From positions 1-64,000 of the forward strand of contig USFR01000006.1 of assembly GCA_900553945.1 (NCBI GenBank): a stretch of 64,000 nt of DNA. The letters run 5' to 3'. Position numbers and translations under genes: made by a program. The notes beneath the pieces are model-generated. The model had not been told where the DNA came from. It did not search any database and saw nothing but the letters and a program-made list of their open reading frames with translations. Shown here piece by piece: positions 26,904 to 36,628 of this stretch; within the stretch, counting starts at the first letter, position 1, and each line of letters begins with the position of its first letter. Source of the stretch: an uncultured Clostridium sp. (GTDB lineage Bacteria > Bacillota > Clostridia > TANB77 > CAG-508).

Positions 26904-28385
26904 TTACTTACTCGTTGACGAAATCAGCTTTCCGCCTAAATCATAAATATCTTCTGTAGCGTCCTCTAAAAAGTTCTGAGCATAAATAATATTGCCACTT
27001 ACTTCAACCTTTTCATATTTCATCGGAACAATTTCATAAAATCCTTTATCTGTATCATATGCGTACACTCCGGTCTTTTTAGCATAAGTAAACAAAATTA
27101 CTTTTCGATTACCCTTCTTCAGTTCAATATTAATTTCAATTGCTTTTATTAAATCAACCTTCTCGTGTAAGCAGTCATATACGTCGTATCCGTAAATAAT
27201 CTTCTTAATAATCAGATCATCCATGCAGTATATCGGATCAGAAATAGGTGCAGTAAAAATCAATTCGCCATTTTCATTGTAAATCCAGTTGTTTTGATCA
27301 AAATCTTTCAGTACATAGTATCCCTCGCCTATTGCCACAATAGTTTTAAATCCATACCATTCTGAAATTAATTCACCTTTCTTGATAGAAAAAACACATA
27401 TCAAGCTTGGATTATCTGGACTGGTACCAAAAATTCCGCACACCAAGTATTTATTAGATTTATCAACAAAAAGCCAATCGAAAAATTTATTTGCATTTTT
27501 TTTGCCTGAATAATCAAACAATTTCCATGCTTTACTTTTAGTCATCAACCAGTTTTTTTCACTGCCTCTCAAAGCAAGTATAGTATCAGTTTCAATTCTC
27601 TTGAAATCAGAAACATTACCATCTTCATCATAGATAATTCCTGTATTGTCAATAAATTTTCCATCCAATGTATAACACTTAGCTACAAATTTTCCATAGC
27701 AGGTTTTTTCTCCAATATTCCAAGTTCTTTTACAAACAGCAAAATATTTTTCGCAAAGCCATAAAACATCATTTGTTCCTACCTGAACATTGTTAAATAA
27801 AGTCAATGAATATTCTTGTTCATTTTCTTCATTCACTGCTTTTTTCTCAGTGTCCTCTTCCTGTTTACTATGAGCATTCAGAAACTCATCAAGTGAAAAC
27901 TCTGCAGTTATATAGAAATCGCCAACAAACTCTCCCTTTTCCAAATCAAATACTTTAGTATAATTTGCTATTTCGAGTACTGCGTATTTTCCATATATAA
28001 CAACGTTCTTGTAAAAATCTCTTTCGAGTAACAATTCTCCATTAATTGACCAGATTTCTGCCTCATAATCATTTAAAATTATTACAACATACTTTCTGTC
28101 CTCTGAGATCTTCACATTTTTGATTGAATAATCGCAAATAATTCTTGCCTTATAGTTTAATACTACCCAAGAACCATCTTTTCTCATCCAAATGCGATCT
28201 TTACCAAAAATACAGTTTTCATCCGGATTGGACTGAATTTGTTCTTCAGAAAAAGAACCAATATAATTGCCATTTAAGCCATAATACCGGTACATCTTTT
28301 CCGTTTTAGAATGAACAAAAACATATCTTTCTCCAACTCTTAAAGTTTCACCAGGTTTTAAGTCAAACTTATTCATAATGTTCAC
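26904..28385 (-). CDS. Beta-propeller-like hypothetical protein (493 aa)
   Basis: I do not recognise a named family. The sequence is a series of short beta-strand units with recurring patterns such as GxWVVLNYKARIICDYS, YVVIILNDYEAEIWSINGELL, YAVLEIANYTKVFDLEKGEFV and YLVCGIF...LICVFSIKKGELISEW, suggesting repeated propeller blades or a tip-type repeat. An acidic low-complexity insert lies at ~170-190. No signal peptide or membrane helix. It has its own consensus promoter and shares the terminator at 26856, and it is less AT-rich than its neighbours. It may be a protein-binding scaffold; that is inference. Confidence 0.6.
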   Translation of the reverse strand: MNIMNKFDLKPGETLRVGERYVFVHSKTEKMYRYYGLNGNYIGSFSEEQIQSNPDENCIFGKDRIWMRKDGSWVVLNYKARIICDYSIKNVKISEDRKYVVIILNDYEAEIWSINGELLLERDFYKNVVIYGKYAVLEIANYTKVFDLEKGEFVGDFYITAEFSLDEFLNAHSKQEEDTEKKAVNEENEQEYSLTLFNNVQVGTNDVLWLCEKYFAVCKRTWNIGEKTCYGKFVAKCYTLDGKFIDNTGIIYDEDGNVSDFKRIETDTILALRGSEKNWLMTKSKAWKLFDYSGKKNANKFFDWLFVDKSNKYLVCGIFGTSPDNPSLICVFSIKKGELISEWYGFKTIVAIGEGYYVLKDFDQNNWIYNENGELIFTAPISDPIYCMDDLIIKKIIYGYDVYDCLHEKVDLIKAIEINIELKKGNRKVILFTYAKKTGVYAYDTDKGFYEIVPMKYEKVEVSGNIIYAQNFLEDATEDIYDLGGKLISSTSK

Positions 28386-28446
28386 TCCTTTTTAAAAAAA
28401 GCTATATTTATGAGTTACTATCAAAGCATTTGCTTTATGTCAACAT

Positions 28447-28475
28447 ATTCTATCACGGATGTACTATACTGTCAA
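28447..28475 (-). promoter_or_regulatory. Promoter of the beta-propeller-like gene, with nearby palindrome
   Basis: TTGACA (28470-28475), 17-base spacer, TAGAAT (28447-28452). Just downstream AAAGCAttTGCTTT (about 28424-28437) is an imperfect palindrome that could be an operator. Confidence 0.75.
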
Positions 28476-28499
28476 ACGAATTTAAGCTTTTATTTGTAA

Positions 28500-29057
28500 T
28501 TATTTAGCCATATGTATCAAATAGTTATACATAGCTGAATGTCTCAACTCATCAGTCATAATTGACATTAATAAAATATAGCTATTGCCACTTGGCATAA
28601 CTCCCATTATTCTTCTATATTTAACAACCGCTTCTAGTTCTCCAAACAAAGCCTTCTCCAATCCAGCTTTATACGTAAAATCACTCTCGCAAGAATCATT
28701 AGAAGAATCAACCGGAATCATTTGCCCAGTAAAATTAAAATACAACTCTCTCAAAATTCTATTATGCTTTCTCTCATCATCACGAATACCAGTAATAATC
28801 TCTTTATCCCTATCATTAGGAGCCATTTTAATCAAAGCATCATAAAATACCTCATCAGAACGTTCATCACCAACAGACTTTCTAATCATATCAATAGCTT
28901 GACTAAAAGAAATTAATTCATCACTATTAAAACCAGTCATTCCAGTTGTTCTAAAATCAAAACCATTATTTAAATTACTAGGATTAAATCCCTGATTAAC
29001 AAACGGGCTATTATTCATTCCATAATATTGAGTATAAGAATTTAAATCTGAAAACAT
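28500..29057 (-). CDS. Ferritin-like di-iron domain protein
   Basis: 185 residues. The first ~45 are Asn/Gly/Phe-rich and probably disordered. The rest is a four-helix bundle with ligand-type motifs: DERSDEVFYDAL, GIRDDERKHNRIL (ExxH), FGELEAVVKYRRIM and MTDELRHSAMYNYL (ExxH). These fit the ferritin/rubrerythrin-like superfamily. The low-complexity N-terminus recalls coat-associated ferritin-like proteins of spore formers, but that link is inference. AAAGGAGG lies before the ATG. Confidence 0.75.
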   Translation of the reverse strand: MFSDLNSYTQYYGMNNSPFVNQGFNPSNLNNGFDFRTTGMTGFNSDELISFSQAIDMIRKSVGDERSDEVFYDALIKMAPNDRDKEIITGIRDDERKHNRILRELYFNFTGQMIPVDSSNDSCESDFTYKAGLEKALFGELEAVVKYRRIMGVMPSGNSYILLMSIMTDELRHSAMYNYLIHMAK

Positions 29058-29114
29058 ATAACAAATCCTCCTTTTTGGAATATAATATGCAAAAAGGAGG
29101 AAAAATGTTATACA

Positions 29115-30275
29115 CTAAAACACTTTAATAAATTTATTTTTTCCAAACTGAATTACTTTTTCACCTTCAGACAAATCAATAATCCCAGTAACATCATTCA
29201 CTAGTTTAGAATCAATTTTAACTCCATTTCCAAGAATCATTCTTTTAGCTTCACCCTTGGATTTAGCAAAACCAACCTTAATAAGTAATTCACAAACATT
29301 TATTTGCTTGTATTCAACATTAACCGCTTCTATATTATCTCTTATTCCTCCATTAGCCACATCTAGGTACTTTTGTTTAAGCTCATCAAAAATAGAAACA
29401 TCATCATACATCTTTAATAATTCTTTAGCGAACTTAAAATGAGCATCTATAATATCGCCATTCATAATCTCATCAATTCTATCAGAAGGCAAATCAGTAG
29501 CCAGCTCAAAATATTGTCTTAATACATCATCAGGAATCTTCATACTCTTAACTACTTTATCAAAAGGATCATCATTAAGACCAATGTAATTATCTAAAGA
29601 CTTACTCATTTTCTCTTTTCCATCCAAACCAACAAGTAAAGGAAAAGTCATAACAATTTGAGGATCTTGATTATAATCTCTTTGTAGTTCTCTGCCTACA
29701 AGTAAATTAAAAGTCTGATCTGTACCCCCAATTTCGATATCAGCATCTAAAGCAACAGAATCATATCCTTGCATTAATGGATATAATAACTCATGCATAG
29801 ATAAAGGTAATCCATTTTCAAATCTATTCTTAAAATCATCTCTTTCCATAATTCTAGCAACAGTATATTTAGAACATAATTTTATTACATCTTCAAAGTT
29901 CAGCTTAGAAAGCCATTCTGAATTAAATACAATACGAGTCTTATCCTTATCTAATATTTTAGTTGCTTGTTCTAAATATGTTTCAGCAGACTTTCTTGTT
30001 TGTTCAAAAGTAAGAGCAGGTCTTGTCTTATTCTTACCAGAAGGATCTCCAATCATTCCAGTAAAATCACCTATAACAAACACAACTTCATGCCCCATAT
30101 CCTGAAAAGCCTTTAGTACTCTTAATACCACACTATGACCAATATGTAAATCTGGTCTTGATGGATCTGCTCCAAGCTTAATAGTTAACTTCTTTCCACT
30201 ATTCAATTTTCTATCCAAATCTTCTTCTGAAAAAATTTGAACAGCCTTTCTTTTAATAACATCTAAATTATTCAT
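29115..30275 (-). CDS. tyrS: Tyrosyl-tRNA synthetase
   Basis: 386 residues. The class I HIGH motif is LHIGH at 43-47 and KMSKS appears in DGKEKMSKSLDN. The C-terminal ~65 residues form an S4 RNA-binding domain (INVCELLIKVGFAKSKGEAKRMI). The length and order are those of the TyrRS type with the S4 domain. A T-box leader upstream (30306-30538) shows control by uncharged tRNA-Tyr. Confidence 0.95.
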   Translation of the reverse strand: MNNLDVIKRKAVQIFSEEDLDRKLNSGKKLTIKLGADPSRPDLHIGHSVVLRVLKAFQDMGHEVVFVIGDFTGMIGDPSGKNKTRPALTFEQTRKSAETYLEQATKILDKDKTRIVFNSEWLSKLNFEDVIKLCSKYTVARIMERDDFKNRFENGLPLSMHELLYPLMQGYDSVALDADIEIGGTDQTFNLLVGRELQRDYNQDPQIVMTFPLLVGLDGKEKMSKSLDNYIGLNDDPFDKVVKSMKIPDDVLRQYFELATDLPSDRIDEIMNGDIIDAHFKFAKELLKMYDDVSIFDELKQKYLDVANGGIRDNIEAVNVEYKQINVCELLIKVGFAKSKGEAKRMILGNGVKIDSKLVNDVTGIIDLSEGEKVIQFGKNKFIKVF

Positions 30276-30305
30276 ATTAATACCTTCCTTTTCTTCTATA
30301 TAATA

Positions 30306-30538
30306 TTCGTATAAAAAAATAGCTCATCCATATAAAAGGACGAACTATCTCGTGGTACCACCTTTATTCACAATAAATTATTGTCTCATTAATAGCGTAT
30401 TCGAACGCAACCCGTTAATCACTATAAGATTTGTAATTCAAGAATTATCCGAAAATAATTTTCACCAGCCATTATCTCTCTAAATTCAAAATAAAACTCT
30501 ACTAATATCTTTTTAAAACGCAATTAAATTTAACTTAT
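30306..30538 (-). promoter_or_regulatory. T-box riboswitch of tyrS
   Basis: On the minus strand the T-box core AAAGGTGGTACCACG (30353-30366 region) is followed by a terminator with arms AGTTCGTCC / GGATGAGCT (30321-30346) and a T7 tract. Upstream lie the stem-I elements AGAGAGATAATGGCTGGTG and a UAC triplet (30433-30435) in a position fitting a Tyr specifier. Uncharged tRNA-Tyr should favour the antiterminator and allow tyrS transcription. Confidence 0.9.
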
Positions 30539-30544
30539 GTAAAC

Positions 30545-30574
30545 ATTGTAACATAAATCTAAAACAAAAGTCAA
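30545..30574 (-). promoter_or_regulatory. Promoter of the tyrS T-box leader
   Basis: TTGACT (30569-30574), 18-base spacer, TACAAT (30545-30550). Confidence 0.75.
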
Positions 30575-30577
30575 CCA

Positions 30578-30693
30578 CTAATTTATAGCGCTACCATTAA
30601 CATATAAAGTAAATCCATTGAAATCAATATTTGAGTAGTTCTCATCTTCATCATCTAAATATCTAAAATCTTCATAAATTTCAATACAATAAG
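30578..30693 (-). pseudogene. C-terminal coding remnant of an unknown gene
   Basis: One frame without a start reads YCIEIYEDFRYLDDEDEN... and ends GFTLYVNGSAIN-stop beside the tyrS promoter. The acidic, amphipathic sequence has clear codon character but is cut at its 5' side by the terminator of the next gene. I infer the tail of a deleted gene. Not assignable to a family. Confidence 0.35.
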
Positions 30694-30701
30694 ATAAAAA
30701 A

Positions 30702-30726
30702 AGAATAGCTCATATAAGCCATTCTC
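30702..30726 (-). terminator. Terminator of the flippase-like operon
   Basis: AGAATGGCT / GAGCTATTCT stem followed by T7 on the minus strand, right after the stop at 30728. Confidence 0.85.
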
Positions 30727-30727
30727 T

Positions 30728-31042
30728 TTAAATCTTTTTTCTAACTCTATGTGTTTCAATCACAGTATCAATTGCAATCAATACTTCTGCAATTCTCTCA
30801 CAATAAATATTATTATAAATTAACCCAAATACAAATAGTAATCCAATTACAATATAAATAAACTTTTTAATAATCTCCCATATACTATCAGGTTCTAAAA
30901 TTGTAACAGCAATAAATTTTAGCAAACATAAAGCAATTATAACTACAGAAAGTACCTTAACAGAAGGATTAAAATAATATGCAACCATGAAAAAGAACAA
31001 TAGCAATGATGTAATAAATTTAATCAATTTATTTTTTAACAT
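30728..31042 (-). CDS. Small membrane protein (104 aa), unknown
   Basis: Three hydrophobic segments (residues ~8-24, 28-48, 62-80) and a basic C-terminus (ETHRVRKKI). I do not recognise a family. It overlaps the end of the upstream LPG-synthase-like gene by seven bases, so translation is probably coupled and the two may work together in the membrane. Confidence 0.7.
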   Translation of the reverse strand: MLKNKLIKFITSLLLFFFMVAYYFNPSVKVLSVVIIALCLLKFIAVTILEPDSIWEIIKKFIYIVIGLLFVFGLIYNNIYCERIAEVLIAIDTVIETHRVRKKI

Positions 31043-32079
31043 TTACTTTCCTCCTCATCTATTCCCTCGACATCTTTCTTTTTTATATGATTAATAGCAG
31101 TAACTATTCCTGAAATTAAAACATATAAATAGAAATTAATGCCTCTATTTAATAAAACAGCACTTCCCATTACATTTTTAGGATATACGTTTCTAAATAT
31201 TTCTGTAAATGCTCCTTCACTAACTCCAACAGCACCTGGAGAAGGAATTCCAGATACAGTAGCAAAAAGAACAGACTGCATTGTAACAATTTCCGCTACA
31301 TTATGATCATTAAATCCTAATGCTCTGTAAGTCCAATATGTAATACTATAATAAATTGTAAACTGAACTAAAGTGGTAAGTAAAATCTTTATCATTAATA
31401 ATCTATTATTTCTAATATAAACTGCACTCTCTTGATATCTAGCAAGTTCACTTTCAAATTTTTCTTTTTTAGCATCTAAATTTTTAACTCTAAAAAATTT
31501 TAAAACTTTAAGTGCAAATTCAATTAACCACTTTGATAACCTTCTAGAATATACACCTATTATAAGAAGTGATAATGCAGTTGCATTTAACAAAATTCCT
31601 ACAATAAAACAAATAATTAATACCCTATTCAAATATTGATAATTAAATATCAAACTAAATAAAGCAAATCCAATTGTAATAATCTGCATACTCGTCAAAT
31701 TAATAAGCAATGCTAATGTTGAATTAGCAACTGAAATTTTGTCCTTATACATATAATAAACTTGCATAGGTTGACCACCACTAGCAGCAGGCGTAATAGA
31801 GCTAAAGAAGAAACCAATAAATGCATACTTAACATTTTGCCAAAAAGATGATTTCTCATTCAAATTCTTTAATGTTCTTCCTAAATTAACAGCTTCTAAT
31901 ACTAAATACAAAAACATACAACAAATAGCAATCATTACAAATGGCAATTTTACTGACTTTAAAATTCCAAAAATATCAAATAAATTTTGATCTTTAAATA
32001 AGATATAAAAAGTCAAAAATATAAGAAGCGCAAACACAACAAAATTTTTAATAAAATTACTTTTTTTCTTCGTTTTCAT
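31036..32079 (-). CDS. Lysylphosphatidylglycerol-synthase-type transmembrane protein (flippase domain family)
   Basis: 347 residues with about eight predicted helices. SSITPAASGGQPMQVYYMYKD and SGIPSPGAVGVSEGAFTEIF are the two signature blocks of the LPG_synthase_TM/UPF0104 family. The soluble aminoacyl-transferase domain of MprF is absent, so the product is the flippase-like membrane half alone. Members move lipids or lipid-linked molecules. It is co-expressed with the small membrane protein downstream. Confidence 0.85.
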   Translation of the reverse strand: MKTKKKSNFIKNFVVFALLIFLTFYILFKDQNLFDIFGILKSVKLPFVMIAICCMFLYLVLEAVNLGRTLKNLNEKSSFWQNVKYAFIGFFFSSITPAASGGQPMQVYYMYKDKISVANSTLALLINLTSMQIITIGFALFSLIFNYQYLNRVLIICFIVGILLNATALSLLIIGVYSRRLSKWLIEFALKVLKFFRVKNLDAKKEKFESELARYQESAVYIRNNRLLMIKILLTTLVQFTIYYSITYWTYRALGFNDHNVAEIVTMQSVLFATVSGIPSPGAVGVSEGAFTEIFRNVYPKNVMGSAVLLNRGINFYLYVLISGIVTAINHIKKKDVEGIDEEESKC

Positions 32080-32188
32080 TTTTAATCTTCTTTCTTTTAA
32101 TTACTTTCCTATAATATAAATATTTTGCAAATTTCACGCACACGCAAAGACGCGGACTATAAAATACTATAATTTGTACCAATTTTAT

Positions 32189-32683
32189 CTATGTCCGCTT
32201 TTGTTCTGCAACAATATCGGCTACATCATATTTAATAACTTTACTTAAATCTTGTAAACGAATTTCAACCTGATATCCAACTTTTCCTCCACTAAACAAA
32301 ATCTTATCAAATTCAGAAGCAGATTCATGAATAACAGTTTTAAAAAACTTTTTCATACCAATTGGAGAACAGCCTCCATGAATATAGCCAGTTAACAAAA
32401 ATAACTCTTTAGATTTGATCATTTCAATATTTTTCTCACCAACACTTTTAGCCGCTTTTTTCAAATCAAGTTCCTTATTAACTGGTAATAAAAAAACATA
32501 GTGATTTCCACTTTTGCCAACTGTAACTAAAGTTTTAAAAACCATGTCTGGATTTTCATTTAAAGCTTCCGCAACTTCCATACCGCTGATAGCACCAGAT
32601 TCTAAGTAATTATAATGATTATATTCAATTTTCTTTCCATCTAAAATTCTCATAACATTTGTTTTTTCATCAATTTGTTTCAT
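32189..32683 (-). CDS. ybaK: Cys-tRNA(Pro)/Cys-tRNA(Cys) deacylase YbaK
   Basis: 164 residues of the YbaK/EbsC family. Lys near residue 50 in VFKTLVTVG is the conserved active-site residue, with GGCSPIGMKK and GKVGYQVEIRLQDL as later family blocks. It hydrolyses mischarged Cys-tRNA(Pro) in trans. It starts nine bases after the prfB stop, so both belong to one translation-quality operon. Confidence 0.9.
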   Translation of the reverse strand: MKQIDEKTNVMRILDGKKIEYNHYNYLESGAISGMEVAEALNENPDMVFKTLVTVGKSGNHYVFLLPVNKELDLKKAAKSVGEKNIEMIKSKELFLLTGYIHGGCSPIGMKKFFKTVIHESASEFDKILFSGGKVGYQVEIRLQDLSKVIKYDVADIVAEQKRT

Positions 32684-32692
32684 TTTAAACCT

Positions 32693-33791
32693 CTATTTCA
32701 TTTTCAAGTAACTTTCAATAAAACCATCTAAATCGCCATCCATAACAGCTTGAACATTTCCAACTTCATAATTAGTTCTATGATCTTTAACTAATGTATA
32801 TGGACAAAAAACATAAGAACGAATTTGGCTTCCCCATGCTATATCTCTTTGAACGCCTTTTAAATCTTCAATTTTTTCTTTTTGTTCTTTTTCTTTTAAA
32901 TCTAGCAATTTAGATTTTAACATTTTCATTGCGGTTTCTCTATTTTGAATTTGAGAACGTTCAGATTGACATTGAGCAACTATATTTGTAGGAATATGAG
33001 TAATTCTTACAGCAGACGAAGTTTTATTTACATGCTGACCGCCAGCTCCAGATGCTCTATAAGTATCAACCCTTAAATCATCAGGATTAATATCAAGTTC
33101 TATATCATCTGTAATTTCAGGCAAAACTTCAACAGAAGCAAAAGATGTATGTCTTCTACTATTACTATCAAAAGGAGAAATACGAACAAGTCTGTGAACT
33201 CCCATTTCGCCTTTCAAATATCCATAAGCATTTTCGCCAATAACTTCAAAAGTAACACTCTTTATACCAGCTTCGTCACCTTCTAAGAAATCTACTTCAT
33301 TTACTTGATAATTAGACTTGCTAGCCCATCTAGTATACATTCTATATAACATTTCAGTCCAGTCTTGAGATTCAGTTCCACCAGCACCTGGGTGAATTGT
33401 AACAATCGCATTATTTTTATCATATTTTCCAGATAAGAAAGTTTGTAATTCTAATTTTTCTACCTTATCTGAAGCAAGTTTAGTATTATTTAATATTTCT
33501 TTTTTTAAATCTTCATCAAAATCAGCCATAACCAAATCAGTCATTTCAATCAAATTAATAACTTCATCATAAATTTTAGAATAATTTGAAACAATATCTT
33601 TTAAAGATTTAATCTTAGCTAATACTTTTCCAGATTCTTTGCTATCATTCCAAAAATCCTGTTCTAAAGTCTTAGCCTCTAGGCTCTCTAGTTCTTGCTT
33701 TTTCTCAGCAATGTCAAAGAGACTCACCTAAACTTTCTATTTTTTCTTTTAATGCATTTATAATCTTTTTGTTCTCTTCTAATTCTAACAA
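32693..33791 (-). CDS. prfB: Peptide chain release factor 2, with programmed +1 frameshift
   Basis: The zero frame starts at a TTG (33789-33791) behind GAGGGTG and runs ~25 codons to CTT-TGA (TGA at 33714-33716). A +1 shift on CTTTGAC then gives FDIAEKKQELE and the rest of RF2, 365 residues in total, the usual length. GAGGQHVNK is the peptidyl-tRNA hydrolysis GGQ loop; the stop-recognition region lies between domains 2 and 4. The shift site makes RF2 control its own synthesis through TGA reading. It also shows TGA is a stop in this organism. Confidence 0.95.
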
Positions 33792-33870
33792 GAAATCACA
33801 CCCTCTCTAACTTAAAATAATTCTTTCAATATTATAATATTACAACTCTTGATATGTCAATTTTAGAATA

Positions 33871-33966
33871 AAAGAAAAATCCATATTAAATTTTAAAGCA
33901 CCGTTTAAAATCCAAATGGACCAAATACATTTAAGGTGTAAAAATTAATATGAATTTTTTCTTTTT
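33871..33966. repeat. Palindromic dispersed repeat, copy C (96 bases, short core)
   Basis: Same ends as copies A and B (AAAGAAAAATcCATATTAAA left, AATATGAATTTTTT right) but a different, shorter centre containing AAAGCACC...GGTGT arms. Lies between the start of prfB and the end of the oleate hydratase gene. Confidence 0.75.
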
Positions 33967-33982
33967 ATAAAACTTATGTTTT

Positions 33983-35773
33983 TTAATTCTTGCTTGAATC
34001 TACAACCCCATATTCTTTTAATAACTTCTCAACATCAGTTCCTTTAATCTTCTTAAGAGCTTTATTTAAAATAACTTCTTGAGGTAAACTCAATTTCATA
34101 TCAGTTAATGGCTTTCCATCACGTAATTTAATAGTAGCATTCAATAAATCTCTTATATCATACGTACTACCCCAAACTTCTGGAACGCCTCTATCAATGT
34201 CCAATAAAGTATAAACCGCTTCCATAGCTGTACGAATTGAATACTCAGTTGTAAATATTGTATCTCTTGGTGTTTCTGCAAATTGGCCTAAAAATGCAAA
34301 GTTAACACTTTTTTCTGGAACAACCAAAGGTCTATCCCCAGCCTTTCTTGGCATAAAGAAAGCAGTAATATATGGCATCATAACAGGAACAGTATTAGCA
34401 CTGTTTGAAGCAAGTTCTTCAATTTGATCAGTTGGTACTCCTAAGTGGTATAACCATTCCATACATATTTCTTTTCCTGTACACTCAATCATTGGTTTCT
34501 TAATATAATTTCCAGGTTTATCACTAAATAAACCATAAATCCATCCAACAAGCTGATTTTTAGGTTGATCCCTGAACTGTGGCTGACGATTAAACGTCCA
34601 ACTTAATAGCCAATTAGAATCTTTGACAGTAACAATACCTCCTGTTACAACCTTACCGCTAAACGGATCTCTCTTACATATTTTTTCAATGTATGGCGGA
34701 ATTTTATCATCTAAAGTTGTAACTGTTGCACTCATCCAATTTGTTTGCTTTGGATCATAACAGAATTTATCTGGATTACCAAAAGATTTATCCTGCGCTG
34801 CAATCTTTCTCCACATATCCCAACCGCCACCTGGCTTAATATCAGGATTGAATTCAGCTTTCTCATTTTGAGAACCATGTGTAGAATTTTCAACGCATCC
34901 GCCATTAGTAATAAATACTAAATCATTTTCAGTTAAATCTATATATTTTTTCTTACCATCTACTTCAACTTCAATAGTCTTAGCTTGCTTCTTCTCATTA
35001 GTAATATCAAATAAAACATTGTCTACCTTCATTCCATAATGGAATTGAACACCAAAAGACTCCAAATATTTAACCATTGGTAAAATCATTGATTCATATT
35101 GATTATATTTAGTAAAACGTAAAGCTGTGAAATCAGGTAATCCACCAATATGATGAATATATCTCTTAATATAAAGTTTCATCTCTAAAGCACTATGCCA
35201 ATTTTCAAAAGCAAACATAGTTCTCCAATATAGCCAAAAATTAGAATTAAAAACTTCATTATCAAATACTTCATTAATTCTTTTATCATATAAATCTTCA
35301 TCAGGCGTAAAAAACAACTTCATTATTTCCATTGCACCTTTATCTGAAATTGAAAACTTTTTATCAGTATGAGCATCTTGACCACATTTTTCTGTTGCTC
35401 TCATTAAAGAATAATTGGGATCAGCTTTATTAAGCCAATAATATTCATCTAGAACACTTACGCCTTCTGTTTCAATTGATGGAATAGAATGAAACAAATC
35501 CCACATACATTCAAAATGGTTATCCATTTCTCTTCCACCACGCATTATATATCCAACATCATTATAATAATATCCATCACAAGCTCCACCTGGAATTTTA
35601 TCTTTTTCCAATATATGAACATTTTCACCTTTCATCTGTCCATCACGAACTAAAAAGCAAGCTGCAGCTAATGCCCCCAATCCAGAACCAACAATATATG
35701 CAGATTTATTATCTACATTTATAGGTTTTTTAGGTCTTGCAAAAGCCTCATAATTACCACTACTATAATACAT
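33983..35773 (-). CDS. ohyA: Oleate hydratase (FAD-dependent, MCRA family)
   Basis: 596 residues from the preferred ATG at 35773 (GAGG lies six bases before it; an in-frame TTG further upstream has no ribosome site). N-terminal FAD fold with YIVGSGLGALAAACFLV; GGREMDNHFECMWDLF carries the catalytic Glu region; FPDITN-like middle and GQFAETPRDTIFTTEYSIRTAMEAVY near the end are family blocks. It adds water to the cis-9 double bond of oleic acid, giving 10-hydroxystearate, and probably detoxifies host fatty acids. A TetR regulator lies directly upstream. Confidence 0.95.
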   Translation of the reverse strand: MYYSSGNYEAFARPKKPINVDNKSAYIVGSGLGALAAACFLVRDGQMKGENVHILEKDKIPGGACDGYYYNDVGYIMRGGREMDNHFECMWDLFHSIPSIETEGVSVLDEYYWLNKADPNYSLMRATEKCGQDAHTDKKFSISDKGAMEIMKLFFTPDEDLYDKRINEVFDNEVFNSNFWLYWRTMFAFENWHSALEMKLYIKRYIHHIGGLPDFTALRFTKYNQYESMILPMVKYLESFGVQFHYGMKVDNVLFDITNEKKQAKTIEVEVDGKKKYIDLTENDLVFITNGGCVENSTHGSQNEKAEFNPDIKPGGGWDMWRKIAAQDKSFGNPDKFCYDPKQTNWMSATVTTLDDKIPPYIEKICKRDPFSGKVVTGGIVTVKDSNWLLSWTFNRQPQFRDQPKNQLVGWIYGLFSDKPGNYIKKPMIECTGKEICMEWLYHLGVPTDQIEELASNSANTVPVMMPYITAFFMPRKAGDRPLVVPEKSVNFAFLGQFAETPRDTIFTTEYSIRTAMEAVYTLLDIDRGVPEVWGSTYDIRDLLNATIKLRDGKPLTDMKLSLPQEVILNKALKKIKGTDVEKLLKEYGVVDSSKN

Positions 35774-35840
35774 AACTAACCTCATTCCTTTCTTATGTAA
35801 TTCTACCCAAATGATACTCATAAAATACCCGTATTTCAAT

Positions 35841-35891
35841 AAACAAAAAAAGTAGTTTGTATTTTTTTATTACAAAACTACCTTTTTGTTT
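35841..35891 (-). terminator. Terminator or attenuator between tetR and ohyA
   Basis: AAACAAAAAGGTAGTTTTGTA pairs with TACAAACTACTTTTTTTGTTT, an almost perfect 20-bp stem ending in T-rich sequence on the minus strand. Confidence 0.7.
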
Positions 35892-35922
35892 ATAAAATTT
35901 AATTATTATATTGAATTTACCG

Positions 35923-36480
35923 CTATACAGCAGATAAATTATCAATAAAAGTATCAAAAGATCCATCTAGCATAATACTCAATTTATCAATAATATCTTT
36001 TGGTTCTTCTTTCATTCTTTTAACTATCCAATCTTGGATTAGTCCAACAAAAGCAAACTTATAAAAATCTGATACAAATTTTTTATCCGCTTCTGAAATA
36101 TTTTTTCCACTTGCTTTACTTTCTATTACATTAGAAAATAAAATATCAGTCTGTTTATACATAAACTTCACAAAAGCATCTTTACTAATTGAATTATACG
36201 TATTATAAATAAACCTCTTATTTTTTATAATATAATCAAAGACATACAAAAAGCCTTGTTGCCAGTTCTCATCAATTTTGCTTTTCTCTATTTTCTCAAT
36301 AACCTCATTCATATAAATCCATTCAAGCAAATCATAAATATCTTTAAAATGATAATAAAAAGTTTGTCTATTAAGTCCGCATTTATCTGTAATATCAGTT
36401 ATTGTAATCTTATTAATTTCTTTTTTCCCCGCAATTTTCTTTAAAGATTGAGCCAAAGCTCTCTTTGTAATTGTACTCAT
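35923..36480 (-). CDS. TetR/AcrR-family regulator
   Basis: 185 residues. The N-terminal HTH reads INKITITDITDKCGLNRQTFYYHFKDIYDLLEWIY (residues ~21-56). The C-terminal part fits the DhaS-like subgroup. It lies upstream of oleate hydratase on the same strand and is a plausible fatty-acid-responsive regulator of it; that is inferred from position. GGAGGGTGGT precedes the ATG. Confidence 0.85.
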   Translation of the reverse strand: MSTITKRALAQSLKKIAGKKEINKITITDITDKCGLNRQTFYYHFKDIYDLLEWIYMNEVIEKIEKSKIDENWQQGFLYVFDYIIKNKRFIYNTYNSISKDAFVKFMYKQTDILFSNVIESKASGKNISEADKKFVSDFYKFAFVGLIQDWIVKRMKEEPKDIIDKLSIMLDGSFDTFIDNLSAV

Positions 36481-36628
36481 ACCACCCTCCTTTCAGCAAC
36501 ATTAAGCATTATAGCATAAGAAAAATAAAAACACAAAAAATCACATATAATAATTTTTCCTTGTATTCAAGCTAAAAAAATAGATTTCTGACATTATTTT
36601 CTATGAAATTTGTCAAAAATCTTTTTTT

